Shown: positions 35,530-44,058 of the stretch, piece by piece
Position numbering within the stretch: the first letter of the stretch is position 1
Layout: the number at the start of each line of letters is the position of its first letter
Source of the DNA: Phaeodactylibacter sp.
GTDB lineage: Bacteria > Bacteroidota > Bacteroidia > Chitinophagales > Saprospiraceae
DNA: 64,000 nt
Reading direction: 5' to 3'
Assembly: GCA_024102975.1 (NCBI GenBank)
Contig: JAGFJD010000448.1
Coordinates: 1-64,000 of the forward strand
Notes under the pieces: model-generated
What the model saw: only the letters and a program-made list of their open reading frames with translations
Databases searched by the model: none
Told to the model about the DNA's origin: nothing
Translations under genes and position numbers: made by a program

Positions 35530-36258
35530 ATGAATGTCATTAAGTTAAACCAAATGGTCTTTTTGTGGGCGTCTGTATTCCTCCTCGCCGCCTGCGGCAA
35601 CGAAGAGAACTCCCTGCTCGTCGAAGAGCTGGTCTTTGAGGCGCCTTCCAGCCCGGCAGGCTCCGACACCGACCCCACCGTTTACGACCTTGCTGGTGTC
35701 GAAAAGGAATTTTTCCTCTTCGACCAGTTTGAGGACAACGGCCGGGGCTGGGCAACCGGCAATACGGGCGATTACAATATGTCGGTAAATGGCGGGCTTT
35801 ACACTATTGTGAATAAAACTGCCGATAAGCAATGGAATACTTCACAGGACATTGCCATCGATGTATCCCGGAATTTCGACTTCACTGCCGAAATAAAGAT
35901 AAGCCAGGCAACGGCGCCGGAAAAATCCTGCGGCTTGTTGCTGGGAGCGCCGGCATCCGACAGGGAATACCTGAACTTGCTGATCTCCGGCCATGGGAAT
36001 TTTGCGGTATCCAGAACTGTTTCCGGGCAGCGGGAGATTCTCAAAGACTGGTCGGATACCCCTGCCCTTAATGATCCCTACAATTGGGCTACGCTTACCA
36101 TCCGGAAGTACGAAGATTTGTATTACTATTTCATCAATTATGAATATACGGGTTTTTCTTCTCCGGCACTCCCCGCGCTCGACGCCCGGGTCGGCTTTTC
36201 CCTGGGCAGCAGTGCTACGATGGTGGTGGACTATGTCCTTTTGGTTTACCTTGATTGA
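35530..36258 (+). CDS. Lipoprotein with jelly-roll-like domain
   Basis: 242 residues. The signal ends in the lipobox LLAAC. The mature part (FLFDQFEDNGRGWATGN, DFTAEIKISQATAPEKSCG, REYLNLLISGHGNFAVSR, VGFSLGSSATMVVDYVLLVY) has the arrangement of a concanavalin-like/LamG-type beta sandwich, as found in 3-keto-disaccharide hydrolase and carbohydrate-binding proteins. No catalytic residues can be named. Its stop codon overlaps the start region of the next gene. Confidence 0.8.
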   Translation: MNVIKLNQMVFLWASVFLLAACGNEENSLLVEELVFEAPSSPAGSDTDPTVYDLAGVEKEFFLFDQFEDNGRGWATGNTGDYNMSVNGGLYTIVNKTADKQWNTSQDIAIDVSRNFDFTAEIKISQATAPEKSCGLLLGAPASDREYLNLLISGHGNFAVSRTVSGQREILKDWSDTPALNDPYNWATLTIRKYEDLYYYFINYEYTGFSSPALPALDARVGFSLGSSATMVVDYVLLVYLD

Positions 36259-36947
36259 AAGTAGTGGTTTCTACCCTCTCATCAGATTTGATCCTGAAAA
36301 CTTACTCATATGGAGCCTACAGGGGTTTTAAATGGCTCGTCAGGAAAGGGAAATTTAAAAGCAGCGCAACTGTTTCAACCACCGTATTTGACGTGGCACT
36401 GGGGATCAAGGATGTCTTCGAGGCTTACAGGGAATTGGGTTGCGTCGAATGGAAGGACATTAATGTACCGGAAGCCCCGGAAGGCAACTATGCTTCTGCC
36501 CGGATCATGCTTGAAAATGTCTCTAATGAGGATGTTTACTTTCAACTTAGCTATGGCGGTGTTGGTTGGGAATCCACCAGCCTGAAGGCAGGGCATGAGA
36601 TGGATTTCGCATTCAGAGGACAGGGATATCAGAATTTTGGGTACTGCCGCCTGAACGGAAAAACATTCATTTTGGATGCAGAAAGAACTTACCGCTTTTC
36701 TAAAAACAGGACTAATGGATCGGGAGTCGAAACTGCCACCAATACTTTTACAGATAGAAAAATAGGTGGAGCAGGACTCTGCGCTCCGGAAGCGCAGGCT
36801 CGAATGAAGGAACTTTTGGCTTTCCATAAACGGAAAAATGGGAAAGTCAACAGAAGCAAAGTCGCCCGAGTATTGAACAGGGAAGGATACCGGCGCTGGG
36901 ACGGCAAAAAGTTCAAAGCAAAAGATATTCCAAAGTATGAGTATTAG
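36255..36947 (+). CDS. Hypothetical protein overlapping the upstream lipoprotein gene
   Basis: 230 residues if initiated at the TTG at 36255; GTG at 36264 is an alternative, and no ATG is available nearby. Overlap with the previous stop (TTGA) suggests coupling. The N-terminal part is of no known family; a beta-rich segment (NVSNEDVYFQLSYGGVGW) follows. The last 50 residues are basic and read like a small helix-turn-helix (KVNRSKVARVLNREGYRRWD, then GKKFKAKDI), similar in style to the Recombinase-type domain of serine recombinases, but no catalytic domain is present. Codon usage is less GC-biased than in its neighbours, hinting at foreign origin. Confidence 0.6.
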   Translation: MKVVVSTLSSDLILKTYSYGAYRGFKWLVRKGKFKSSATVSTTVFDVALGIKDVFEAYRELGCVEWKDINVPEAPEGNYASARIMLENVSNEDVYFQLSYGGVGWESTSLKAGHEMDFAFRGQGYQNFGYCRLNGKTFILDAERTYRFSKNRTNGSGVETATNTFTDRKIGGAGLCAPEAQARMKELLAFHKRKNGKVNRSKVARVLNREGYRRWDGKKFKAKDIPKYEY

Positions 36948-37434
36948 AGGAGGCAGCGCGTTGCTGAAAGTTTTTACCTTGCTTTTATTTATTTTTCTGG
37001 AGACCGAATCCCTGTTCATTTCCAGCAGAGTTTCTGCTTACAGGATTTCATGCCTCCCAATCCCCCCTTCATTCCCCCAAACTCCAGGTTCATAGCCGCC
37101 ACCCTGTTTAAATAACCCGCCCCGTCGTATCTTAAACCTCGTATAACCCCGAACTGAAAAATATCCTGGCCCCCTAACCCAAACATTTAACGCTCTTTAG
37201 CACCGCCGCCCTTCCTCCCCCCGGAGGCAGGGCGGTTTGCCTTCCCGGACGGGCTGCCTTCAGGCGGCCCGCAAACAGAATCCGGTAATTTTCTTGTCTG
37301 TTTCAGACTTGACAAGTTTTAAAAACTTGTCAAGTCTATGTGCCTGTTTCTAACCTTGCCGAAGCTCACCCCACACCCGCACCTGGGAAACATCCGGGAA
37401 ATGTTAGTCATAAGTAATGATGACGCTGCCCGGT
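36948..37434. other. 487-bp intergenic interval
   Basis: No gene is supported. It includes the perfect palindrome at 37305-37337 and a pyrimidine-rich patch (37060-37140). The interval separates the envelope run from the convergent minus-strand block beginning with rfbD. Confidence 0.5.
37305..37337. repeat. 33-bp perfect palindrome
   Basis: Arms of 16 bp (37305-37320 and 37322-37337) with a single central base; the arms read AGACTTGACAAGTTTT and its complement. It stands about 100 bp from the end of rfbD and far from the other stop codon. It could be a bidirectional terminator (its central A and T runs give T-tracts on both strands), a protein-binding site or a repeat of wider distribution. 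Confidence 0.65.
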
Positions 37435-38328
37435 TCAACCATTGAGCCTTGCCAGCATCTCCCGCAGCCCCGCCCGCCAGTGCCCTGTCTCCACCCCAAA
37501 CACCGCCTTGATCTTCCCCTTATTCAGCACGCTGTACGGCGGCCGCGCCGCTGCCGTCGGGAAATCCTTCGTCTCGATGGGCGTTACCTTACATTCGATG
37601 CCCGCCAGCTCAAAGATGGCCAGGGCGAAGTCATACCAGCTGCATACGCCCTCGTCGCTGTAGTGGTATACGCCCTGTAGCTTGTCGCCGCCCACCTCGC
37701 CCGTTTCCACCTTGCGGATGATCTCCAGGGTGGCGCGGGCCAGCCCACGGGCGTAGGTAGGGGTGCCGACCTGGTCGAAGACGACCTTCAGCTCTTCCCG
37801 TTCGCGGCCCAGGCGCAGCATGGTCTTCACAAAGTTGTGCCCGAAGGAAGAATACACCCAGGAGGTGCGCAGGATGAGTGTCTGTGGGTGGGCTTCCCGG
37901 GCCGCCTGCTCGCCGGCCAGCTTGGTGCGGGCGTATACGCTCTGCGGGGTGGTGGGGTCTTCTTCTCTGAAAGGGGTATTCTGCTGGTTGTGATAGACGT
38001 AGTCCGTGGAATAGTGGATCAGGGGGATGCCCTGCCGGGCGCAGGCCTCCGCCAGCCAGCGCACGGCGTCGACGTTGACGAGGCGGGCGGCATCCGGCTC
38101 GCTCTCCGCCCGGTCGACGGCCGTGTAGGCGGCACAGTTGATGCAATAGTCGAAAGCATGGGCGGCGAAGTAATCCCGAATCGCCTGTTCCTTTGTCAGA
38201 TCCAACTCTCCGACATCGGTAAAGGTAAACTGAAATCCGGGATAGGCGCGGCTCAGTTCCCTGATCTCGGAACCCACCTGGCCGCTGGCCCCGGTGATTA
38301 AAATGTGTGTATTCGTGTATTGGTGCAT
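37435..38328 (-). CDS. rfbD: dTDP-4-dehydrorhamnose reductase
   Basis: 297 residues from ATG 38328, the only ATG close to the conserved start. The NAD(P) motif ITGASGQVGSEI, INCAAYTAVDRAESEPD, the catalytic STDYVYH and YARTKLAGE (Tyr-x-x-x-Lys), then FDQVGTPTYARGLA are RfbD signatures. The enzyme makes dTDP-L-rhamnose from dTDP-4-keto-L-rhamnose for surface polysaccharide. rfbA, B and C are not nearby, so it is detached from the usual cluster. The start codon falls in a short tandem repeat (GTGTATTGG-type), so the first seven residues (MHQYTNT) come from repeat DNA. A paired-hairpin repeat lies 100 bp upstream. Confidence 0.92.
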   Translation of the reverse strand: MHQYTNTHILITGASGQVGSEIRELSRAYPGFQFTFTDVGELDLTKEQAIRDYFAAHAFDYCINCAAYTAVDRAESEPDAARLVNVDAVRWLAEACARQGIPLIHYSTDYVYHNQQNTPFREEDPTTPQSVYARTKLAGEQAAREAHPQTLILRTSWVYSSFGHNFVKTMLRLGREREELKVVFDQVGTPTYARGLARATLEIIRKVETGEVGGDKLQGVYHYSDEGVCSWYDFALAIFELAGIECKVTPIETKDFPTAAARPPYSVLNKGKIKAVFGVETGHWRAGLREMLARLNG

Positions 38329-38426
38329 TCGTGTATTGGTGTATTGGTGAGGGAATCCTGTTGCTGTGCCAGATCCACCAAACAATACAGGGATGAAACC
38401 GGCGAACAGCAGGGCAGCGGCAGCAA

Positions 38427-38532
38427 TATATACTGGCGAACGCGTGGTTTTGTCAGGAACAAAACCAGCGATGCCAGTATATACTGACCCGGCGGGTTTT
38501 GTAGTCGACAAAACCTGCCGTGCGTCAGTATA
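38427..38532. repeat. Paired-hairpin repeat, copy 1
   Basis: About 105 bp made of two adjacent hairpins. Hairpin A has outer arms TATACTGGC/GCCAGTATA and inner arms TGGTTTTG/CAAAACCA. Hairpin B has outer arms TATACTGAC/GTCAGTATA and inner arms GGGTTTTGT/ACAAAACC with a 5-nt loop. It lies upstream of rfbD. Copies 2 and 3 match almost throughout; copy 4 is diverged. Confidence 0.9.
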
Positions 38533-38568
38533 GCAATATAACAATCGAGCCATTCAACCATATCTCCC

Positions 38569-39057
38569 TCACAAAAACGCCAGCCCCAGCAAGAACAAAA
38601 ACGGCGCCACCATGCCCACCCAGAAGATCAGCAGGTAAGCCCGCCGGCGGAACGCCATGACGGCCGGCGGCTTGCGCATGCTCTCCACGATCAGCCCGGT
38701 ATTGTACAACAGGTTGGCGATGCCCATGTAAATGAGGTAGAGCACCACCTGAAAAAACAGGGCCCACCAGTTGAACTCCAGCGTGGCGAAGCGGTATTTG
38801 CCCAGCCCCGTCTGTATGATGGCGTAGTACAGCAGCACCACCGCAATGCCCACGGCGAGCAGCGACCGGTTGAAGGGCCGGCGTTGGGCCTCCCACCAGT
38901 CGAAAGCGTCGTCCCTGCTGGGCGGGCGGGTCAGTTCCTCATCCAGGGTGCGGCCCTCGCGGGGCTGCTCGCCCTGCATGGTGCGCACCAGGTATAAGGA
39001 CAGCGGGAAGATGCCCGCCGCCAGGATGACGATCATAAACAGTGCCAATACTCCCAT
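38569..39057 (-). CDS. Integral membrane protein, four helices
   Basis: 162 residues with four hydrophobic helices: residues about 1-25, 68-88, 98-125 and 140-162. The loop between helix 1 and 2 is polar and acidic (QGEQPREGRTLDEELTRPP, FDWWEAQRRPFNRS). No family is recognised. Its start overlaps the stop of the upstream GNAT gene by one base (TAATG), a strong sign of translational coupling. Confidence 0.8.
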   Translation of the reverse strand: MGVLALFMIVILAAGIFPLSLYLVRTMQGEQPREGRTLDEELTRPPSRDDAFDWWEAQRRPFNRSLLAVGIAVVLLYYAIIQTGLGKYRFATLEFNWWALFFQVVLYLIYMGIANLLYNTGLIVESMRKPPAVMAFRRRAYLLIFWVGMVAPFLFLLGLAFL

Positions 39058-39500
39058 TACTGCTTTTCCATGATGTATTTGTCCAATCCCTCCCCGAATC
39101 CGTTCCTGATAACGTCCTTAACCACATAGCCCTGCTTCTCATAAAAACCGTAGGTGTGTTGAGAGGTGCTCAGGCCGAGTGTATACCCCGGGTAGCGCCC
39201 TTGCATCAGCTCCAGCCGGTAGGCCGCCAGCCGCCGCCCGTAGCCCCGCCCGTGGTGGCCCGCGTGGATCATGCCCCAGGCCAGGTTGGCCTGCTGCCGC
39301 TCCGGCAGGGCATAAAATCCGCCGCATCCGACAACTTCGCCGTCTAACTCCAGCACGTAATAGTCCGCCAGCCCCGGCTTGTCGAGCCAGTCGGCGAACA
39401 ATCCCAACTCCTCCTCCGCGAAATACTTCGGCAGGTTGCTCTGGAAGATGGCGATGCAGGCTGGGCGGTCGGAAGGGGTGTAGGCCCGGATGCTACTCAT
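39057..39500 (-). CDS. GNAT acetyltransferase
   Basis: 147 residues from ATG 39500 (MSSIRAYTPSDRPACIAIFQ). The core is intact: VLELDGEVVGCGGFYALPE, AWGMIHAGHHGRGYGRRLAA with the acetyl-CoA loop HHGRGYG, and LSTSQHTYGFYEKQGYVV. The acceptor is unknown. Its stop overlaps the start of the membrane-protein gene. Confidence 0.88.
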   Translation of the reverse strand: MSSIRAYTPSDRPACIAIFQSNLPKYFAEEELGLFADWLDKPGLADYYVLELDGEVVGCGGFYALPERQQANLAWGMIHAGHHGRGYGRRLAAYRLELMQGRYPGYTLGLSTSQHTYGFYEKQGYVVKDVIRNGFGEGLDKYIMEKQ

Positions 39501-39631
39501 CGGCTCGCTTTTTGGCTTCCAATTTAGGGACATCAGAGCGAACATGCCGAACGAAAACCGGAAAACAGGAAAATATTATATTAAATTAACCTGAAAAGAG
39601 AAGATAAAGGGCCGGGGCCGTTTGGGCTGGG

Positions 39632-40909
39632 CTACTCCACCGCTCCCATCCGCTCCCACAACCTGGCGCCCAGCCCCCTCGCCAACCGCAACACCTCCTG
39701 CTCCTCCACCGTCTGCACCACCCCGTCCCGGACGATCAGCTTGCCGGACGAGATCACATGCCGCACATGCCGGCCCTCCAGCCCGAAGATGAAATGAGCC
39801 GGGAAATTGCCCGGATGGAGCGGGGTGGGAGAATCGTAATCCAGCACTACCAGGTTGTTGTCCCCATCCCCGGAGAAATTGTTCTCCCGCAGATAATGGT
39901 GAACCTTCCGGAAACGGGCATAAGCTTCCGGCAGGCCAATATCGTCAAAGCCCTGGCCGACAAAATAGGCGGCCCGGGCGCTGCGCAGCATGTCGCTGTG
40001 CATGCCGTCCGTGCCCAGCATGATGTTGCCGCCCAGGCCCCGGGAATCGAAGTAGCCGACGTTGTTGTTCAGGTTGCTCTCCGTATTGTAAGCGATGCAG
40101 GACCGGGCCTGGCTCAGAATCTTCCGCTCTCTTCGCTTCAGGTGCAGGCAATGCACCAGGATGGATTTGGGCATTTCCGTCACGCCGAAGTCCTGGAGCC
40201 GTTCCACCACTCTTTTGCCGTACGCCCGCTTGCAGTGCTTCTGGTCGACAGGATCCTCGGCAACGTGGATGTGGATGCCGGATCCGTACTGCTGCGCCAG
40301 GCGCACCGCCCGGCCCATCGTATCATCGCCGACGGTAAACGAAGCGTGCAGGCCCACCAGCCCCTGCCGGCCGGCGGCGAGGTAGCTTTCCGTTTCTTCC
40401 AGCCCCTGCCGGGCTACCGCTTCCCCGTCCCGGTCGCTGATCTCATAACACAACAAATGGCCGATGCCTACCTCGTCGAAAGCCCCGGCGATGGACTCCA
40501 GGGAACCCTCCACGGCCCTGGGCGAGGCATGGTGGTCGATCGCGAAGGTTACCCCGTTTTTTGCGCAGGCCAGGGCGGTATACAGGGCGCTGGCGCGGAT
40601 CATCTCCGGGCTCAGGCTCCGGTCCAGCTTCCACCAGATGTGCTGCAGTATTTCATGGAAGTCCTGCGGGGCCTGGCGGGGCGGGGGCATGCCCCGGGCC
40701 AGGGCGGAATAAACGTGGTGGTGGCCGCAGGCAAAGGATTTGGTGACGAGGAGGCCGGTACAGTCCAGGGTTTTCCCGGCGTCCAGTCCGGCAGTAATGC
40801 GGTCATAGAAAAAAATATTCCCGTCTTTCCCCTCTTCCACCAGGATGTTGGTGGTTTTGAAGGCAAAGGTTTGCCAGTCGATGAAGGTTGCGTTTTTGAG
40901 TAAAAGCAT
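39632..40909 (-). CDS. ssnA: SsnA-like aminohydrolase (amidohydrolase superfamily)
   Basis: 425 residues from ATG 40909 (MLLLKNATFIDW). The metal motif FACGHHHVYSALARGM gives HxH (H63/H65); further ligands are in SGIHIHVAEDP, ILVHCLHL and MLGTDGMHSDM, the normal amidohydrolase order (His, His, Asp). The family is the SsnA group associated with selenium-dependent molybdenum hydroxylases. It is about 320 bp downstream of the xanthine dehydrogenase gene on the same strand, as in bacteria with that purine-degrading pathway. The true substrate is not established for the family. Confidence 0.88.
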   Translation of the reverse strand: MLLLKNATFIDWQTFAFKTTNILVEEGKDGNIFFYDRITAGLDAGKTLDCTGLLVTKSFACGHHHVYSALARGMPPPRQAPQDFHEILQHIWWKLDRSLSPEMIRASALYTALACAKNGVTFAIDHHASPRAVEGSLESIAGAFDEVGIGHLLCYEISDRDGEAVARQGLEETESYLAAGRQGLVGLHASFTVGDDTMGRAVRLAQQYGSGIHIHVAEDPVDQKHCKRAYGKRVVERLQDFGVTEMPKSILVHCLHLKRRERKILSQARSCIAYNTESNLNNNVGYFDSRGLGGNIMLGTDGMHSDMLRSARAAYFVGQGFDDIGLPEAYARFRKVHHYLRENNFSGDGDNNLVVLDYDSPTPLHPGNFPAHFIFGLEGRHVRHVISSGKLIVRDGVVQTVEEQEVLRLARGLGARLWERMGAVE

Positions 40910-41225
40910 TCTGTGACAGAGATTTTGAACCGGATTATCAGGGAAAAGCAATAGGCGTATGCAGCCCGCCCGCCTGCCTGGCCGGCAGGGATTGGCTCGA
41001 TTTCCAGGATAGCACAGGATAGCACTTTCAGTGTAGGTAAGACAGGATTGACAAGATTTTCAGGAAATGGACACCCTGGCGGCACAAACCGCTACGTCCT
41101 GTTAATCCTGTTAATCCTGTCTATGAAACGTACCACCTGAAGGTGGCACGTCCTGTTAATCCTGTTAATCCTGTTAATCCTGTCTATGAAACGTACCATC
41201 TGAAGGTGGCACGTCCTGTCAAACC
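40910..41225. other. Intergenic with CCTGTTAAT repeats
   Basis: 316 bp between ssnA and the dehydrogenase gene. The centre holds two near-copies of a unit, (CCTGTTAAT)n then CCTGTCTATGAAACGTACC and TGAAGGTGGCACGT: 41098-41151 (54 bp) and 41152-41214 (63 bp, one extra CCTGTTAAT). The ACCACCTGAAGGTGG core is a small palindrome in copy 1. A related but shorter CCTGT repeat occurs at 50637-50671. No terminator is obvious. Confidence 0.65.
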
Positions 41226-43805
41226 CTACACATACTGTCTGCTCACATATTTGTCCCTTTTCATCGGCAGTCTCCGCCTCCGTTTCCCATCGTACTGGTA
41301 CAGGGCATTGGCGATGGCGGCGGCGGTAGGCACCAGTCCGATCTCGCCCACGCCCTTGGCGCCGTAGGGCCCATAGGGATCTTTGACCTCCACGGCCTTC
41401 ACGACGATTGCCGGCGTCTGGTCGGCCCGCAGGATGCCCAGGTGGCGGAGGTGGGCGGTACGGAGGCGCCCGCCTTCCATGGGCAGGCTCTCGGACAGGG
41501 CGTACCCAATGCCCATGTGCACGGCGCCCTGGACCTGCCCTTCGAACAGGACGGGGTTCATCACTTTGCCGGCATCGTGAGCGGCAACGATCTTTTCGAT
41601 TTCGCCAGCTTCATTCAGTACGCACAGCTGGGCTGCGTAGCCGTAGGAATAATGGACAGGAGCGCCTTCTTCGCCGCCTCCTGGCCTGACGGTCCAGTCA
41701 CATTTCCAGCGGCCGGAGTAGCTTCGGCCTGCCAGTTCCGCCAGCGGCCTGACATTCAGGTCTTCTTTCAGCCCCCTGGCCGCATCAATGACGGCATTGC
41801 CCACCAGGGCCGTACCGCGGGAGGCGGTGGTCATACCCGTGCGCAGGCCGGCGCGGGTATCCACTTTCACCTCTACGATTTCCGGAGGTATGCCGGTTTC
41901 CTCACAGAGCGTTTGCAGGGCCATGGTGTGTACGCCCTGTCCCATTTCCGTCCACCCGTGATGGAGCACCACCCGGCTCGGAGCGGCAATTTCTATCCGT
42001 ACGGCCGATTCGTCGACCATGCCGTTGCCGATGCCGCTGTTCTTAATGGCGCAGGCCAGGCCGGCGTATTTTGCCTGGTAGAATTCGTCCTTCAGGGCCA
42101 GCAGGCAGGCCCGGATGCCCACGCCTTGCAGCACCTGCCCGGTAGCGGCCTTCAGCCCGTCCACCAGGGCGTTGTCGTAGCGGAACTGCCAGCGGTCGAA
42201 GCCTCCCTTCTCGCAGAGTTCGTCCATGCAGCTCTCCAGGGCAAAGGCCACCTGATTGGCACCGAAACCGCGCATGGCGCCGGAGGGGATGTTGTTGGTG
42301 TAAACCGTGCGGGCTTCGAGGTCGACGATTGGCACGTAATAGCCCGCCGAGGCATGGCCGGCGACCCGCTCCATCACCTTGGTCCCCACCGAGGCATAGG
42401 CGCCGGTATCGCCCCAGGCCCGGAGCAGCAGGGCCGTCAGCTTGCCTTTTTCGTCACAGCCCAGCGCTATTTCCATGTAGATGGGATGACGTTTGGGATG
42501 CATGCGGATGGATTCCTCCCGGGTAAGGGCTACCCGCACCGGGCACTGCAGGAGGCAGGCGAACAGGGAGGCGTGGCCCTGTACGCTGAGGTCTTCCTTG
42601 CCGCCGAACCCGCCGCCGTTGGATACCTGCCTGACGCGGACTTTTTCTTCGGGCAGCCCCAGCAGAGAGGCCACCTGCCGGCGGTCTTCATATACCCCCT
42701 GCCCCTGGGAAAACAGCTCAACCCCTCCGTCCGGGCCAGGCCGGGCGACGGCGCATTCGGGTTCCAGGAAGCCGTGTTCTACCGGCTGGGTCTGATAAAC
42801 GCCGCTGGCGACAAAAGCCGACTTGTCGAGTGCGGAGCGGGCATCACCCCGTTTCACAGCGCAGTTTTCCAGTATGTTAGGCACATCGGGATGGACCCGC
42901 TCCGCCCCTTCCCGGGCCGCTTCCAGCACATCGGTGATGGGGGCCAGGATGTCGTATTCTACTTCGATCAGCTCCACCGCCCGGCGCGCCGTGTCTTCGT
43001 CGATGGCCACTACGCCGGCCAGCACGTCTCCGATATAATTCGTGGTTTGCCCTTCGGCGATCATCAGCGGCCAGTCGGGAAAAATGAGGCCGGTATTGGG
43101 TTGGCCAGGGATATCCTTTGCCGTAAGAACGGCAGCGACGCCGGCCAGCTTTTCCGCCCGGGAGGTGTCGATCTTCCGCACCACCGCCCGGGGATGTTCG
43201 GCAAACTTCAGCGCCCCGTGCAGCATGCCGTCAAGGCGGATATCGCCCACGAATTCCCGCTTCCCGAGGGCGGTCCCCAAAGCCTCATATTTGGGGTAGG
43301 GCGCGCCCACCTTGCCATTCAGGCCTTCAAAGGAGATGGCTTTGCCCTCCCTTCGGGCCTCAGCGGCGAGCAGGATGGCCTCCTCGATCTTCTTGAAGCC
43401 GGTACAGCGGCACAGGTTGGCCTTCAGGGCCCGCCGGATGTCTTCAACGGAAGGGTCGGGGTTGTCCTGTAGCAGAATCTTGGCACGCATCAGCATGCCC
43501 GGGCTGCAGAAGCCGCATTGCACGGCCCCTTTTTTGACAAAAGCCTTCGCCAGCTCCGTTTTGATGGCCTCCGGCACGCCTTCCAGGGTGTATATCTCGG
43601 CGTGGCCCAGCTTCTTCATTTTGAGGGCGCAGGCCAGGCGGGGCGCGCCGTCCATTTCTATGAGGCAGGTACCGCATACCGCCTGCCCCGAGCAGCCGTC
43701 CTTGACGGAGGCCAGGCCCGCCTCGTTGCGCAGGTAATGGAGGACGTTGCGGTTTTCGTCTCCGCGGTAGGTTATGTTTTTGCCGTTTAGCCGGAAGGTG
43801 ATCAT
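41226..43805 (-). CDS. Selenium-dependent-type xanthine dehydrogenase (fused FeS-Mo subunits)
   Basis: 859 residues from ATG 43805 (MITFRLNGKN). The N-terminus binds a plant-type 2Fe-2S cluster (C38, C44, C47, C59) and a second cluster (C97, C100, C132, C134: QCGFCSPG and LCRCTG). No FAD domain follows. The molybdopterin part starts at about 170 (GTALGKREFVGDIRLDG) and includes GGGFGGKED, RGFGANQ, a TEMGQGVHTMALQ motif and the C-terminal catalytic Glu in GAKGVGEIG. This layout is that of the TIGR03311 selenium-dependent xanthine dehydrogenase. The ssnA neighbour fits. The predicted reaction is purine hydroxylation; the labile selenium ligand is not visible in sequence. Confidence 0.9.
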   Translation of the reverse strand: MITFRLNGKNITYRGDENRNVLHYLRNEAGLASVKDGCSGQAVCGTCLIEMDGAPRLACALKMKKLGHAEIYTLEGVPEAIKTELAKAFVKKGAVQCGFCSPGMLMRAKILLQDNPDPSVEDIRRALKANLCRCTGFKKIEEAILLAAEARREGKAISFEGLNGKVGAPYPKYEALGTALGKREFVGDIRLDGMLHGALKFAEHPRAVVRKIDTSRAEKLAGVAAVLTAKDIPGQPNTGLIFPDWPLMIAEGQTTNYIGDVLAGVVAIDEDTARRAVELIEVEYDILAPITDVLEAAREGAERVHPDVPNILENCAVKRGDARSALDKSAFVASGVYQTQPVEHGFLEPECAVARPGPDGGVELFSQGQGVYEDRRQVASLLGLPEEKVRVRQVSNGGGFGGKEDLSVQGHASLFACLLQCPVRVALTREESIRMHPKRHPIYMEIALGCDEKGKLTALLLRAWGDTGAYASVGTKVMERVAGHASAGYYVPIVDLEARTVYTNNIPSGAMRGFGANQVAFALESCMDELCEKGGFDRWQFRYDNALVDGLKAATGQVLQGVGIRACLLALKDEFYQAKYAGLACAIKNSGIGNGMVDESAVRIEIAAPSRVVLHHGWTEMGQGVHTMALQTLCEETGIPPEIVEVKVDTRAGLRTGMTTASRGTALVGNAVIDAARGLKEDLNVRPLAELAGRSYSGRWKCDWTVRPGGGEEGAPVHYSYGYAAQLCVLNEAGEIEKIVAAHDAGKVMNPVLFEGQVQGAVHMGIGYALSESLPMEGGRLRTAHLRHLGILRADQTPAIVVKAVEVKDPYGPYGAKGVGEIGLVPTAAAIANALYQYDGKRRRRLPMKRDKYVSRQYV

Positions 43806-43933
43806 GCGCAGGCTTTGGGGATAACCGCCTGACCGGAGGCGAAAGCCGGAAGCGGGAAACCGGAAGCCGGAATGCCTCCAGGCAACCACCACCAGGGGCG
43901 GCCATCCAGCTTTTAGTAAAATGAACTGGCTTT

Positions 43934-44037
43934 TATACTGGCAAACGCGTGGTTTTGTCAGGAGCAAAACCAGCGATGCCAGTATATACTGACCCGGCGG
44001 GTTTTGTAGTCGACAAAACCTGCCGTGCGTCAGTATA
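43934..44037. repeat. Paired-hairpin repeat, copy 2
   Basis: 104 bp, differing from copy 1 at two bases (A for G in GCAAACGC; G for A in GGAGCAAAAC). It lies between the dehydrogenase and threonine synthase genes, which are both on the minus strand. Confidence 0.9.
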
Positions 44038-44058
44038 ATTTATTGAAAAAACGGCGGG

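Noticed and set aside
41442..43472. 676-codon plus-strand frame opposite the xanthine dehydrogenase
   Set aside because: Reads opposite a highly conserved enzyme whose motifs are intact; no family features of its own.
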